From: Posidonia oceanica
Lineage: Eukaryota > Streptophyta > Magnoliopsida > Alismatales > Posidoniaceae
Length of the DNA stretch: 64,000 bases
Direction: 5' to 3'
Assembly: GCA_037176725.1 (NCBI GenBank)
Contig: JAZBRS010000044.1
Location: forward strand, 1,116,001-1,180,000
Shown: piece by piece, positions 52,675 to 64,000 of the stretch
Layout: the number at the start of each line of letters is the position of its first letter
Position numbering within the stretch: position 1 is the first letter of the stretch
The notes under the pieces: model-generated
Told to the model about the DNA's origin: nothing
Database searches by the model: none
Seen by the model: only the letters and a program-made list of their open reading frames with translations
Position numbers and translations under genes: made by a program

Positions 52675-54240
52675 TGTAGATGTAGATTTTGGGGGTGTTT
52701 ATGAAGATGACGGTGCTTCCACGTACGTTGTCAATTTTGTTGTGATCGCCACTTATCAATGGACGGACAAGGCATCTGGGGACATGATGCGGGTAGTCGG
52801 CTCACTAGATCGACGACAGGGTATCGTCTTGCGGCTTCCTCGTATTACGTGAGCGGATTCCTTTTCCTTCAAAAAACAAGTAACAGAACATCTGGATGAG
52901 TTCGTGTGTAGTAAATCGATCAAATAAATAGGAGATAACATAATAAATGCAACTAATACTAACCGGGGGTTGTTCCCCGCATGCATATGCCATGAATATA
53001 ATCTAAAGAATGCAATAATGAAAATAAAAAGAATGGAAGATGATACACCCTTCACCCTCGTGCTATATGCAATGGGATGAGGAAGTGGAGGCACGGTTGG
53101 AGCTCCGGGAATCCTTGAGATATCTGGGATTCAAGGTAGGATACAGTGATCTAGGGTTTCGAGATTGAAGGTGGAGGCTAGAGTTTCTCTTTTAGAAGAT
53201 AATGGATTTTGTCTCCTTGAAAACCTAAAAATTGACTACCCCCCGAGCACTGACTCACGGAGCCTTTTTATAGGTTCGTGGGGCACGGGTGGCTTAGACC
53301 TAAGAAGGTTCTAGAAGCTTCTAGAAGGGAACTGATATTTAGGACTAGTCGTCGCCTAGGAGGGCGACTGGCGTGAATATCTCCCGAAAAGATCGTGGAA
53401 TTGCTAGGGAGGCACCGCATGACTAGGTCAGTGGGGAGTCCACGTCAGTCAGTCGCCTGTAACACAGGCGCCTAACTGTGGCATTAATCCAGCAACTAAA
53501 AGATTTGTTTCTGATTTGTAGGAGATAAATCCTGGATTGGTTTCTGATTTTTAGGAAGATAAAACATGTTTTTAGAAAGATCTAGGTTTTAATTTGGAAG
53601 CCACCTAGGATTTTCTAGATTTATTCCTTTCCTTAATTGATTATATGTGATTTTTATATGATATATCATATATTAAATACTTGAAAACCATGGAAATACC
53701 GATAATATAGAAAAAGCGTTATAATAAATTATAAAGCCTCCCCATGTATTATATTAATGTCTAGGATATTAATTATCAAGCTAAAGAGAGAGAGAAATTG
53801 CTAGTCGCCTATCTCAAATGCGCCTACACATTCCAGTCGCCCTTGTGAAAGGTGCCTGGAGGTGTTGCCGCTTTGGGAGGCAACTAGCTAGGTCTTTTGC
53901 GTTTTTAACCCTGTCTTTTAAGTTAATCCACAGAAACATGATAAAAGCCCGGGAAACTTAAGAAATCTCATGAAATCGTAAACACATCTTCTTTAACTCA
54001 AATCTGCCACTGATCTGAGTAGGAAAAAGGGTGCTCAAGGTACTCGGACTTGCTACGAGTCTGAGTGTGCTTGCTATGCCACAGCTAACAGCCTTAAGTC
54101 AAGTAAAATCAAGCGATGCTTTAAACAAATCACGGAAAATCTGGAAAATGTGTTATTAAGCCTTAGTTGTGTGATATGGGGCGCCTAATTGGTTCCTATC
54201 CTCTAACAACTCTCAGAAATGCGAAAATAGGATATCTACA
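52675..54240 (-). mobile_element. 3' LTR of the Tat-like element
   Basis: Minus orientation, from TGTAGATATCC (54240) to ATCTACATCTACA (52675), 1566 bp, with a 6-bp inverted end TGTAGA/TCTACA. The purine run AAGGAGGGGCATC directly upstream on the minus strand is a good polypurine tract. TATA box TATAAAAA at 53273-53266. Paired AGTCGCC/GGCGACT motifs lie at 53340-53480 and 53800-53890. It is homologous to 19238-21082 (inverted). Confidence 0.82.
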
Positions 54241-55320
54241 GATGCCCCTCCTTGGAGCTGATCTTGGAACAAAATCGGTTCAAAGGTAAGAACGATGTCC
54301 TATTGAGCATTTCCTGAAAAGGGGAGCTCTGTCTCAAACAATTTGCCGGTTGGGTAGCCAAAGGAAAGATAAAAAGAGGTTTAAACTGCTATCATATTGG
54401 AGACTCAGGCATAGAGGGGTTAAGTCGGTTTTGGATTTATGTGTTGCAGCCGATGTCAAGACCAGGTCAACCATGTAAGGGTGCTCCAACGGGGTAGGAA
54501 CTAGGGAGGAAATCGTGGGGTTTTATCCTAGCACGATCGAAAAGGAGTTTTGGCATCTTGTTCGAGACTTCACTCTTATTGGAATTAATAAAAGGATAGG
54601 TAGGAACTTGGTGGGCTCCAGGAGAATCACATGTTCTAAGGGTTTCTAACACTCTTGAAGGTCATTTGGCTCCGTCCGTACTCCACTTCCAATGATATGA
54701 GAAAATATATGGATGCATGATTCAAACAAACAAATGCAAATGCAAGGTCAACATACAATGCAATGAATGGTCCATATGCTAGGTTAGGCCGGTGGAGTAC
54801 GGTTGGTCCCAAACCATATGGACATACGCAAAATGAATGAATGTAATTTGTTGTGGTCAAGTGTTTTCCGTCCTCGAGTGTGACTTGTACTCTCAAGAGA
54901 GAATTGTCATCCCATAGCTCGATTTGGCAAGTAAATAGGCTCTATGTGTAGAGAATCGGGTGAGGGAGTGAACCCTTAACCTACCAAATCGATGTTTCGT
55001 CTTTAGTCGCAGTAGTGGTGTCAGTGGACACGGTGTGAGCTTTGGGGCAGGGGCTCGTCCCTCGTCTTCGCTTTTTAGTTCGCAGTTGGGCAGAATCATC
55101 CTTTATGAAAGGGGGCAAAGTATGGTCTATCCTAAAGTTCCAGTCGCCACTGAGCTGGGCGTCCAGAATAGTCGCCTGTTGTAGGGGCGACGCGCAATCT
55201 TCTGGCCAATTTGTCTCAAAATCAGACTTATCCTCTGTTTTTCTCGGTAGGAGGGGATAAAAGGAGGCCGTGCTTGTCTTCTAGAGGTTATTCTGCAGAA
55301 TTAATCCCCTCCCTTTGACC
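54241..55320. other. Spacer between 3' LTR and first antisense gene
   Basis: Includes the polypurine tract beside the LTR (54241-54253). No coding potential is supported. A paired AGTCGCC..GGCGACG motif lies at 55140-55190, just upstream of the plus-strand gene. Confidence 0.5.
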
Positions 55321-56690
55321 ATGAAGCTTCCTTCTTTCTCTTCTTCAACCTTCACCATGGAGAGGGTGATTGATATCTCCAACCACTTGATGCAAGCCAT
55401 TCATGGAGATCAGGTATGCTCTCCCCTTCTCTTCTTTGTCCTTGCATGCCTTGCTTGTTTGTAGTCTTGTCTCTGAGTGTTTACTTGTGATAGGTTGTAG
55501 TCAACCTTACCGGATGTCCAAATTTCCATAATTCGTTCCGATACTCTCTGCCTTAGGTATCTAGTATGATTAGCCGAGCGGAAAGCAATAGGCATCTCTT
55601 TGAATCCAGTGGTTTTGACAAACTTTTGGATTTGATGCGTGCTCCTCTACCTTGGCCCTTGTTGTATGCCTTGATGGCCTTTTGGAATAGCTCCTCTAAC
55701 ACCTTCAACTTTCCTCATGGGGAGACATTGATTTCTTGTGAGCAGGCTACTTCTTTACTTGGACTTGCGGCAGAATCTACTGAAACACCGGACGATCGCT
55801 TCGCCATATCTGTTGAGACAGTGGATTCCCGGAAGATAGGCCGGTATTTAGCGAAGGATCAGGATGCTAGCAAGGCATTGGTGCATTCAGGGAGGCTGTT
55901 TCTTCGGGGCTTGTGGGAGATACTTAGCACTCGGCAACTTGCTGAAAACAAACTGAAGATGTGTTTGTTTGTAGCAGTGGGTGGCCTTGCACTGTTTGCT
56001 GATGAAAATTTCACTTTGGATCTTCATCATGTGGACCTTCTCATGCTCGTAGCGGCTCAACCAGACTTGTATCTGACTCCTGCTGTTCTGGAATACACCA
56101 TGGAGGGGCTCTCGAGTGTGTCTTGCTCAGGGAAGTTCTTTGGCTCTCCCATACTGCTGCACAGATGGTTCATGTTCCATTGTCGGTGCTATGCTGATTT
56201 TGCCGGGTTGCCTTTTTATGACTGCATATTCCACCTTGATTCTTTGTCCTTGCAGGATTTTGATTTTGTGCCAAAGCTGCCTGAGGCTCAAAAGGCACGA
56301 GTGATGAATGCAGTTCACAGTTATCTCGAACTGGTCCTGGTGGGAGCTAGAGCCTTTGTGTTGTATTCGATTCAGCGTTGCCCTCGCCTGTTAAACCAAG
56401 AGCTCTCTGTTCAGCCTGGTTCAGTGCTATCTCCCCCATCCGTGTCTGCAGAGAGGATGCCGACCGAGATGAAAGGATGGCTCTGGAGTACATCGTCCAC
56501 TGGGTCCACATTGGTAGGCGAGTGTCCCTGAGTGCACCTCGACTGTCTGAAGTTTCTCAGGAATCATAGGAGTCAAGGTACCTGAAGTGGTATGCCTGGC
56601 TTCGCCCCACTCCCCAGAAGTACACCGAAGATAGGCTGGAGTTTCTGAAGATGCTTGGCCTTAGTCACATGAGCATGGCAATGTATGGTT
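55321..56690 (+). pseudogene. Antisense plant-mobile-domain-like gene 1
   Basis: Exon 1 55321-55413 (MKLPSFSSSTFTMERVIDIS) ends CAG|GTATGC. Exon 2 starts after TTAG at 55557 in phase 0 and is open to 56531. Motifs LPWPLLYALMAFWNSSSNTF, FPHGETLISCEQATSLLGL and FGSPILLHRWFMFH fit the plant mobile domain (aminotransferase-like) family. Near 56450 the frame shifts: a second frame continues DERMALEYIVHWVHIGRRVS to a TAG at 56567-56569, after which YLKWYAWLRPTPQKY follows. The gene lies antisense inside the Tat-like element. Its role in such elements is not known to me. Confidence 0.6.
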
Positions 56691-56699
56691 GAGTTTATT

Positions 56700-58640
56700 T
56701 TTATAGTGTAATGGTTATGTTATGTTTTGGACATGAGTTAATAATGACATTTTTATTTTAAGTTTGGTTAAATTGGTTGTGCCTACTGTTGTGTTGGTGG
56801 GTTGTTGGTGTCTGAATTAATGGTGGATAATGTTGTTTTTAAATAAATAAGAAGAAAGAAAGAAAAAAAGGTCTGTCCATTCTAGTCGCCGTAATTAGCG
56901 GTGTCTAGCTCAGAGGCGGTTCAAATGAAGTGGGAAAGTTGTGCCAAATTTTACGGTTATTATTATTATTGCCAATTTTGGATGGGTTGTCGCCGCTGTT
57001 TACGGCGGTAGATGCTGACGTGGCCTCCACCAGGGCGGTCCAAACTGAGGCGGGAAGGTTGGCTTCCTGAGGAAGCCAGAGGCAGAGTCGCTGCATATCA
57101 CGGCGTCTGAAGCGGTCGCCTCCATATTTGGTGACCAGGGCGCGAGTTCAGTAACAAAACTGAACCGTTGCCCTCCCCCTTCAGACCTCAGAATCTTCTT
57201 CTTCCCTTCCACCCAGTCCAGCGTCTTCCGTCCCCCTCTCCGGTGTCTCGACGGTGACCTCCGGCGTGGTGTGGCAAATTCCGACGTGGTGCGGTGGTGC
57301 TTCTCCTTCCCTGATGGCGAGCAATGGCGGTAGCGAGGGCGATGGTGCGGGTGGCAGCGACGGCGGGGCACGTCGACGGAGGAGGTAATCTCCTCCTTTT
57401 TTTCTCGCTCTCCTGCTCCTGTGGGTTTCTCGGTGACACGACCGGCGACGATGGGACGGTAGGCAGTGGCGGTTTTCTTGGCCGGAGAGGGGGCAGTAGC
57501 TTGACATTGGAAGCAGAAGTTGAAAATTTTTGTTTTGGTTTTGTTTTTTTCTTGTTTTTGTGAATGTGAATGAATAAAATTAAAGGATATTGAATGTTAT
57601 TTGAAAATTTCTGGAATTTTGTGAATGAAATGAAGATGCAGAATGTGAATGAAATTTTTGTTTTTTTGAATGAATGAGGGATATTATATATTGAATGGAT
57701 GAAGGAGAGTATTTTTGTGAATTTTTCTTGTAGGAAATGAATTTTTATTGTTGAAAATTAAAGGGAGGTTATGTCAAATTTTTTCCAAAAATTAGGAGAT
57801 TTATTTTATTTATTAACGATGAAATATGTGGAATTTATGGGATAATGGGTTAATAATTATCTTTTTATGCACATTTATTATTTCTGTATTTTTATGAATT
57901 AGTTTGGAAATGGATGGAAATAGTTGATTTTTAGAATATTTTTGCTAATAATGCGTAAGTAAATAATGTTGTGAAATTTTGGGGAATAGAATTCTCTCCT
58001 GAATTTAAAAGAGAGAATTTAATTGTTAAAAAGAATGCTTAATGGATTAATTGGTGAATTGAATTATTAATGATTTTTAGGATAAATTCCTTAGAGAGGA
58101 ATTAATTCATTAATTTGTGAACTTGAGATTAAAGGATAAGTTTGCTTAATTAATTATTAGGATAGGTTGGTGGATTAATTAAGCTAAATAGTCGAATTGA
58201 AAAGAATTTCCTTAGTGCGGTATTTTCCGTAAAGTTTAATTAATTTAGTATTATGTTAATTAAAACCTGAGGTGTTTGTACTTTTTAAATGGTTCGCGTG
58301 TTTTCAAAAGAGTTAGATACTTTGAGTGATACTTGAGACAATTTTCTTTAATGAGTATTTATTGGATAATTAAGAAAGGGTTTATATGCTTAATTAACGG
58401 AGTTTTAAATGTTTGAAGTGATTAATGGTTAAGTGTTTGATTAATGTTTTTAAAGAGATTAAAGATTAGTTGATGTTTGGAATGATTAAGGTTTGAAATG
58501 TTTAATTAATATTCAAGATGACTAATTAAGGTTTGAAATGGTTAATTAATGTTTGGGATGATTAATGAATATTCGAGATGGTTAATGTTTTGGAATGATC
58601 AAAGACCAATTAATGTTTAATCTAGCATGGACTGACCAAA
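56700..58640. other. Spacer between the two antisense genes
   Basis: 56880-57130 has paired TAGTCGCC/GGCGGT motifs. 57130-57540 is GC-rich with only composition ORFs. 57550-58640 is AT-rich, with degenerate ~25-bp repeats of GATTAATGTTTGAAATG at 58420-58600. I see no convincing gene. Confidence 0.5.
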
Positions 58641-58648
58641 CTCTGCTC

Positions 58649-61448
58649 GCGCCGCTGTTCCAGTGTCTCTAATGAGGAGGTTGAGACAGGGAGGGACGAG
58701 GCTGGTCCCTCTACTGCAGGGGCGAGCTCCTCTCGTCATCGCACGCTTTGGACGAGGCGTCCACATGCACCGTCTCCTGCTAGGACGGAGACGAGTGGCA
58801 GTGACGACGACAGTCTTAGTCTGGGCGAGGTCCCTCGCTATCCTCCTCCTAGGAGAGCTAGGACAGCAGCTGAGCTTGCGGAGTTAGGCCAGGTGAGATT
58901 TATATGTTTTAGTCTTTTATTAAGTTATTTTTCTTGTTTAAGAGGTTATTAATGTTATTCTTTGCATTTTCTGTGTTAGATGCCATTGCCTAGCCGGGCT
59001 CGCTCCAGTTGGGAGGATCTTCATGAGACGTACACCCGCCTCCTAGACTTTCAGCGTGAGAGATTGGCTCAGATAGGCTTCGGCCACTTTCTGGAGATTG
59101 TGCCTTTTGAGATCCATCTGGGATTGCTGGTCTCCTTTGCTAAGCGGTTCCACAGTGCTTCTGGCAGCTTTATCCTCCATGTGGGCGAGATGATGATCAC
59201 CCTGGAGGACGTGGTTAGACTGGTAGGCCTGAGGGTGGATGGCGAGCCCGTGGTAGCTGTGTGGCAGCACTGTTATGGCACTGAGTTGGAGTCTTGCTAC
59301 GGGGTGCGACCTCCGCGCTCCAGCCGTTACCACACTCGTGTCAACATCAGGTGGTTGAAGGAGCATTTCGACGACCTCCTTCTTGCTGACGTGGCTGCTC
59401 CAAGGCATAGCTGATCACCAGATGCTGCCACCAGATGCTTCATGCCGATTTTGCCCCTCTCCTTCTAGATGTGGAGAGGATTGGTACATACTCTTGGGGC
59501 TCGGCTGTGCTGGCCTACCTTATCTCCCACTTGCAGGCATTTTCCGTGGGACAGACGCACTCTCTTTTTGGCTGCTTGCCCCTTTTTCAGGTTAGTGTTT
59601 TAATTTGCTGTCTGTTATTCTGTTTACTTGCTTGTTTCTGACTTGAAACTGCTTCTTCAAATGACAGACTTGGATCTTTGAGCGCTTTCTACACTTGAGG
59701 CCTGGCGTTCCTGGGGATGGTCCCGTCGAGTTCCCTCAGGCTCGACGATGGATGGATGCACAGCTGGCTCCTGAGAGACTCCAACCTATCAGGCACTTAG
59801 GCCGCTTTCTGTTGGAGGTCCTTCCCGAGGAGTGGGTAAGTTATTTGTACTTAGTCTTTCTTTTCTGTACAGTTTCTTGCTTGTATTTTGACTAAGTTGT
59901 GCCGTAGGTTGCCTGGAGACCTTATGCCGACGATAAGCATGCTGTTGAGGAGCCCGTTGCACGTGGTTCCCACCTGTTTTTTCGAGAGTGCTGGCTCTTT
60001 AGCCTCTTCTTGTGCCGCTTTAGTCAGGTGGGCCGTGTCTTGAGGCAGTTCGGCCTTCGACAACTCATCCCGGGGCTTGGTCCTGCAGCTTGTTCCCTTG
60101 GGTCATCCAGAGGGGGTCAGCTTGACACTCCTCAACTATTTGCCACTTAGCTTGAGGATTGGCGCTCTGGCGGTATTGCTCCTCCTTCTGATGGCTCAGT
60201 AAAGACCGAGGCGATGTGGAGGACTTGGTTTGACACCACCTTTGCTCAATTGATAGTCTTCCATCGCTCTCTCTTCTACGGTGGGTCCAACGTGCCGATG
60301 GGCATTGGCTTTCATGCGAGCAGCAGTGTTAGTTCACTACGGCAGGAGCTGGCGGCTGCCCATGGTCGTATCCAAGAGCTGGTAAGGAATTTTGAGCTTT
60401 TCTTTTATTTATTGCTCCCTTACTTACATGTCTTTCTTTGCTTGCACAGATGGCTGTCTCTAAGGGTATGACGGAGGCAGTTAGGACTCAGCAGCAGTAG
60501 CATACTTCTAGGGTTGAGGAGCTGGTACGGGAGAGAGACGAGCTGTTGTCTCGACTAGCACGAGTGAGCTTTGTCCCTTTCTTTTACTTATTTGCCCCTG
60601 TTCTTGCCATTTAACTGGTATTGTCTGCTTCGGTGTAGGTCGAGGGTGTGCAGAGCCTCCTCCTCCTGCTGCTACGGAGCCGACTGCTTCTCATTTTGGG
60701 GGCATGCTCGTTGAGGAAGCTCAGGCTCGTGAGTCAGAGGTACCTCTGTCTCTTTTCTAGCTTTAAGTATATGACTTGTTAGCTCATTCAATTCTTCCTT
60801 GCAGATCCACGCCATGATGGACATGATTCACACCCCTCCTTCCACTGGGCCCACGCAGAGTCAGCTTGATGACGCTTTGGGGCGTGCTGACGAGCTGCAG
60901 AAGCATCTTAGTTAGCTGGAGCGAGAGCATGAGAGCCGCTTTCAAGAGCTAGAGGCTCGTGCTGCCGCATCCGATGCAGCGATGGCTAGGGCTCAGTTTG
61001 AGGCTACCTCCATGAGAAGGGTACTTCTGTTCTGCTTTGATGTTTTAATTGTAGCTAGCCTTTCTGCTTTTTGCTGATAAACTGCTTTAACTCTATGGCT
61101 TGCTGTCTTTTATTGCAGTTGAGTGATCTCTGTGGGCAGCAGATGCGGGAGATGGAGGCATGACTGGTGCAGGCAGAGGCTGCAGTCGCGACAGTTCTTC
61201 CTGGTACTGATATAACTGGTCTGATGCCTGCCCTTGTTGCTGCAGCTCTTGCAGGGTCAGGGCATTCTAGAGCTCTGACGGCTGAGCAGATTGCGAGAGC
61301 ACGATCTTCTCCTCATCTTGAGATGGTTCGCTCTATACTGAGGACGTCTCGGGAGAGGAGCCAGAGTGGGGCGACATCTTCAGTTGCACAGCCTACGCCG
61401 AGGCCTCCAGGTGGTGGACGTGAGGGTAGCGACGAGTCTGGTCACTGA
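58649..61448 (+). pseudogene. Antisense plant-mobile-domain gene 2 (MAIN-like), decayed
   Basis: Exons recognised: 58649-58893, 58980-59590, 59668-59835, 59908-60381, then short coiled-coil exons to a stop at 61448, all with GT..AG junctions. The PMD domain includes FILHVGEMMITLEDVVRLVG, LRVDGEP, YSWGSAVLAYL, TWIFERFLHLRPG and MWRTWFDTTF. The C-terminal exons are Glu/Arg/Ala-rich coiled coil (LEREHESRFQELEARAA). A frame break at 59390-59435 and TAG stops at 60148-60150, 60498-60500 and 60913-60915 plus TGA near 61162 show decay. PMD proteins (MAIN/MAIL family) act in nuclear silencing and genome stability, and many copies are carried by transposable elements. Confidence 0.75.
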
Positions 61449-62721
61449 GCTCGTTCTTTTTGTTTTTAGCAAAATATGTCAATGTAAGGTGAAAACATTT
61501 ATATGATGAAACGTTTTTCTGTTTACCTGCACACTCTTGCATTTTTGTTAATAATCAAAGACATACCTTTTTCGACAAAAGAATTGGCTAAGTTATTTTA
61601 CTTTAAAGAAAGATATTGCAATGCATGTTGATAAATGGTAGTCTTTAAATGCATGCTTCTGGTTTGGAATTGGATAGAGAGAATTAATTTCTGGTCTCAG
61701 CTGAAGTGATGGAAAATCGGAGCCCAGTGGACACCGGTTGTGAGTCATCCGTGGATGCTCTAAAGATTGTTGCCTAAGCAATGTCTTTGTTGAGAGAACG
61801 CACTCAAGCCGCGAGACATGCCTGAGTAGGACGTTAACTCCGAATCTAGGTGGGTCGATTGTTGCATCATTGGCCAGATTAATTCCAGTTTTCCTACTTA
61901 CTAGGTTTTTACTTGTATGTAAGGTAGATGGTTCTCTTTTGTTGGTTTTCTTTGGTTTTATAATTTTTTTTTGGTATTTTGAGTTATATGATTTTTTTGG
62001 TCTTTTGGGTTTTCTAATTTTTTTTGGATTTTTTATTTCTCTAATGGGAAAAGATGAGTACCTACTCTAAGCATTTGCCTTAGGGTTGGTTTTAACCAAA
62101 TGAGTGGGCCCTACATTCGTGGGCATGTCCCTTGTGCCATGCCTGCACCTTTTAGAAACTTTGGTCCACGCATCAGTCCTTATTTGGGTTGCTATTCCTT
62201 GGCCTTTTCAGTCCTTAATTACCCAGGGGTGCTTGCTCCTTGCCTGTCTGTGGAAATAGGATGGAGGAGGTTTTGATATGTAGTAAACTCTCGATTTTGG
62301 CTTAGGTCTTGAATTCCACTTGCCTTTCCTTGGTCCTTAATGCATCTTTCAAGGATTTATGCCTTAGGTACATAGACAGCTTTTGCCATGTTCCTTTTCC
62401 GCTCTTTGGATAGCTCTTTGCTGACCTCTTTCAGTTGGACAGTTTCTTTTACTGTCTCTTTTCATTTGTTCCTCACTTGGATAGTTTCTTTGCTGCCTTC
62501 TTTCCTCTCTGTTTGGACAGTTTTTGCTGCCATCTTTTCTGGACGCTTTCTAAGTTAATTGGCAAGCGGTTTGTACCATAAGCATTTACTCCGAGCCTAC
62601 CTTTCCCTTACCTCTCCGTGCAGTGTGTATGTGGAGACAGGTCAAGGCATGGGTCCCCCTAGGTGTTCCTCTTCTTATTAGCTTTGGGAATCTCTCCCCT
62701 TTTTCAGCTTGATGTTAGGCC
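61449..62721. other. Spacer between antisense gene 2 and pol
   Basis: No gene seen. Plus-strand T-rich tracts at 61935-62040 and a degenerate repeat TTGGACAGTTTCTTTGCTGCC (about four times, 62400-62550). Confidence 0.5.
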
Positions 62722-62922
62722 CTAGGTCTTTTCAATGACATAAGCATGTTGGTCAAGAGTAGTACCTTTTCGGTGCATTGCATTCCAGGGGTCAAGAAGA
62801 TTTGTCCTGTTCTGGGACAACCGATAGGCATTCCCCGGATATGCAGCAACCACTATGTAGGGCCCCTCCCAGTTTGGCTTTAACTTTCCCTTAGGGTGGG
62901 GCTTATTGTAAGGCAACACCTC
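62722..62922 (-). pseudogene. pol: Tat-like integrase C-terminus, cut
   Basis: The minus-strand frame has EVLPYNKPHPKGKLKPNWEG, PYIVVAAYPGNAYRL and DPWNAMHRKG, the integrase C-terminal (GPY/F) region ending with the NAMHLK-like tail typical of Tat/Athila pol. It is truncated upstream at 62922, where an LTR begins; the first codons of the reported frame lie in that LTR. Confidence 0.8.
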
Positions 62923-64000
62923 TGTTGACACCATATTTAGACAGGCTGAATTAATAGATCTCTCGGGCGGCTAGGAAAAACCTAAAACCACACCCTCCCT
63001 TTCAACCTAAAACCATCCAAAACCTTAGCCTAAAACCATCCAAAACCTTAACCTAAAACCATCCAAATCTAGGCCCAAACCCACACCTTTCTCTTCCTCT
63101 TTCCCCTCAAAACAAGCCCAAACTCAACCTAGAATCACACCCATTTCCCGAACCCAAAAATTACCCAAAAACCATAGGTAAACTCACCCTTCCCAACTTA
63201 GCAAGCCTACCAAAAAGCCCTTAAAATTTCAAACCAAAACCACTCCCAAAAACCCTAGAAAACCTAGGTAAAACTACCATTTTTCTACACCTCAAAATCC
63301 TTCCAAAATCCAAATCTAAACCCTTGGTCCAATACTAGAGATCCTAGGCTACACACTCACCAAATTTCACCTCTTTTCTAAACCCCTAACCCCTTCATTT
63401 ATCCAAATTATCCTTTTCTCTCTCCTGAATTATTCTTTTCTCTCTCCTCCTTATTCTCCTTCTTTTCACTCCATTCTCTCTCCTTTCCTTGCTTGGCTGT
63501 GGGCCCACCTTGTGCGTCTCTCTCTTCTGTATTTTATTTGCATTTTTATTTTATTTTTAGGTTATCCCTTGATTTTATAATATTTATTTTTTCTTCCACT
63601 CCTCCCTTTCTTCTTTCCTCCACCATTTCCTCCTTTTCTTTTTCCTTTTCCCTTTCTTTTCTTTTCTTCCACTAAATCCTTAAAAAACCTTTAAAACCCT
63701 TCAAAACTCTAAAACAAAAGAAAAACAAATCAAAATCCTAAAAAGAAGTAATTAAAAACCTACACAAACAATTAAAAACAAAAGCCTAACTAAATCCAAC
63801 TAAAAAAGGAAACCATGAATGTAATCTAAAAAATACAAAACAAACAAAAGAAAATGCTATAAAATCAAGTAAAAAAAACCAAAATATAATCAAAACAAAC
63901 CAAAAGTAAAAACCTCATTAAAGATGATCAAAAACGAATCCTAAAAAAGAAGAAAACAATTAAAAACATTAAGACAAGTAATTAATTAAAAAACACTTAA
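62923..64000 (+). mobile_element. Ogre/Tat-like LTR, 5' part (continues beyond window)
   Basis: Starts TGTTGACACCATA at 62923 inside the integrase sequence, followed by AACCTAAAACCATCC repeats, ACCCTAGAAAACCTAGG words, a pyrimidine tract (63400-63670) and A-rich sequence. The order mirrors 2982 down to 722 on the minus strand, supporting an LTR start rather than an end. Its target duplication partner would lie outside the window. Confidence 0.65.

Larger units (their letters stand above)
52675..62922 (-). mobile_element. Tat-like Ty3/gypsy element with antisense genes, 5' part missing
   Basis: Minus-strand order: integrase end (62922-62722), an 8.5-kb spacer, then the 3' LTR (54240-52675). 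It is inserted in the chromovirus RT at 52674/52675. The spacer carries two plant-mobile-domain genes on the plus strand, matching the known layout of antisense extra ORFs between pol and 3' LTR in some Tat-lineage elements. The 5' side is cut by an LTR starting at 62923. Confidence 0.7.

Noticed and set aside
57181..57563. Possible gene in GC-rich spacer
   Set aside because: Open frames on both strands with Arg/Pro/His-rich shadows, no recognised domain.

Overview
This is a repeat-dominated window from a plant nuclear genome, almost certainly an angiosperm. The evidence is long Ty3/gypsy LTRs (1.3 to 3.4 kb), a Copia LTR, LINE fragments, PIF/Harbinger and hAT elements, spliced genes with GT..AG introns, and plant-specific families (OTU5-type deubiquitinase, CRWN-like N-terminus, plant mobile domain, S-receptor kinase). 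The species cannot be named from the sequence. Only one gene looks intact: an OTU-domain deubiquitinase on the minus strand (31066-35757, three coding exons). Its first coding exon resembles the head of the nuclear-lamina protein CRWN1/NMCP1 rather than a normal OTU5 start.

Layout. 1-4062: three broken Ogre/Tat-like LTR pieces, with a purine tract and telomere-like CTAGGGTTT sequence. 4063-8971: a 3'-truncated chromovirus on the minus strand (LTR, tRNA-Met primer site, gag, protease, RT), inserted next to or into a LINE ORF1 remnant (8972-9849). 9850-30262: once about five tandem copies (period about 1.17 kb) of the last exon of an SD2-5-like S-receptor kinase, joined at telomere-like CCCTAAA/CCCTGAA tracts. 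The array is now spread over 20 kb by nested insertions: a solo LTR with another solo LTR inside it (11240-15357), a LINE (about 16347-17701), a block of an LTR fragment plus a Copia LTR carrying two more solo LTRs (19238-27873), and a fifth solo LTR (28600-29978). Removing these restores the period to 1168-1181 bp.

31066-36180 is the OTU/CRWN-like gene. 37585-39583 holds a degenerate GRF zinc-finger gene cut by an hAT-type MITE (38199-38959, exact 8-bp duplication). 39587-42025 is a Harbinger element whose transposase is fused to its Myb/SANT-like ORF. 42029-45680 is AT-rich with no supported gene.

45681-64000 is a second nest, all on the minus strand except the outermost layer. A chromovirus in the unusual order pol-LTR-gag (45681-52674) is cut inside RT by a Tat-like element. 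That element's 3' LTR (52675-54240) and integrase end (62722-62922) flank an 8.5-kb spacer carrying two spliced, decayed plant-mobile-domain genes on the opposite strand. The Tat-like integrase is in turn cut by an Ogre-type LTR beginning at 62923.

The cross-cutting feature I find most interesting is that LTRs of several different families each carry a cassette of short paired inverted motifs. The motif differs in every family, but both arms change together (GGACGC with GCGTCC, GGACAC with GTGTCC, GGATGC with GCATCC). This looks like selection on a hairpin or palindrome rather than on one sequence. Coordinates of LTRs with matching target-site duplications are exact; coordinates of truncated pieces are approximate.
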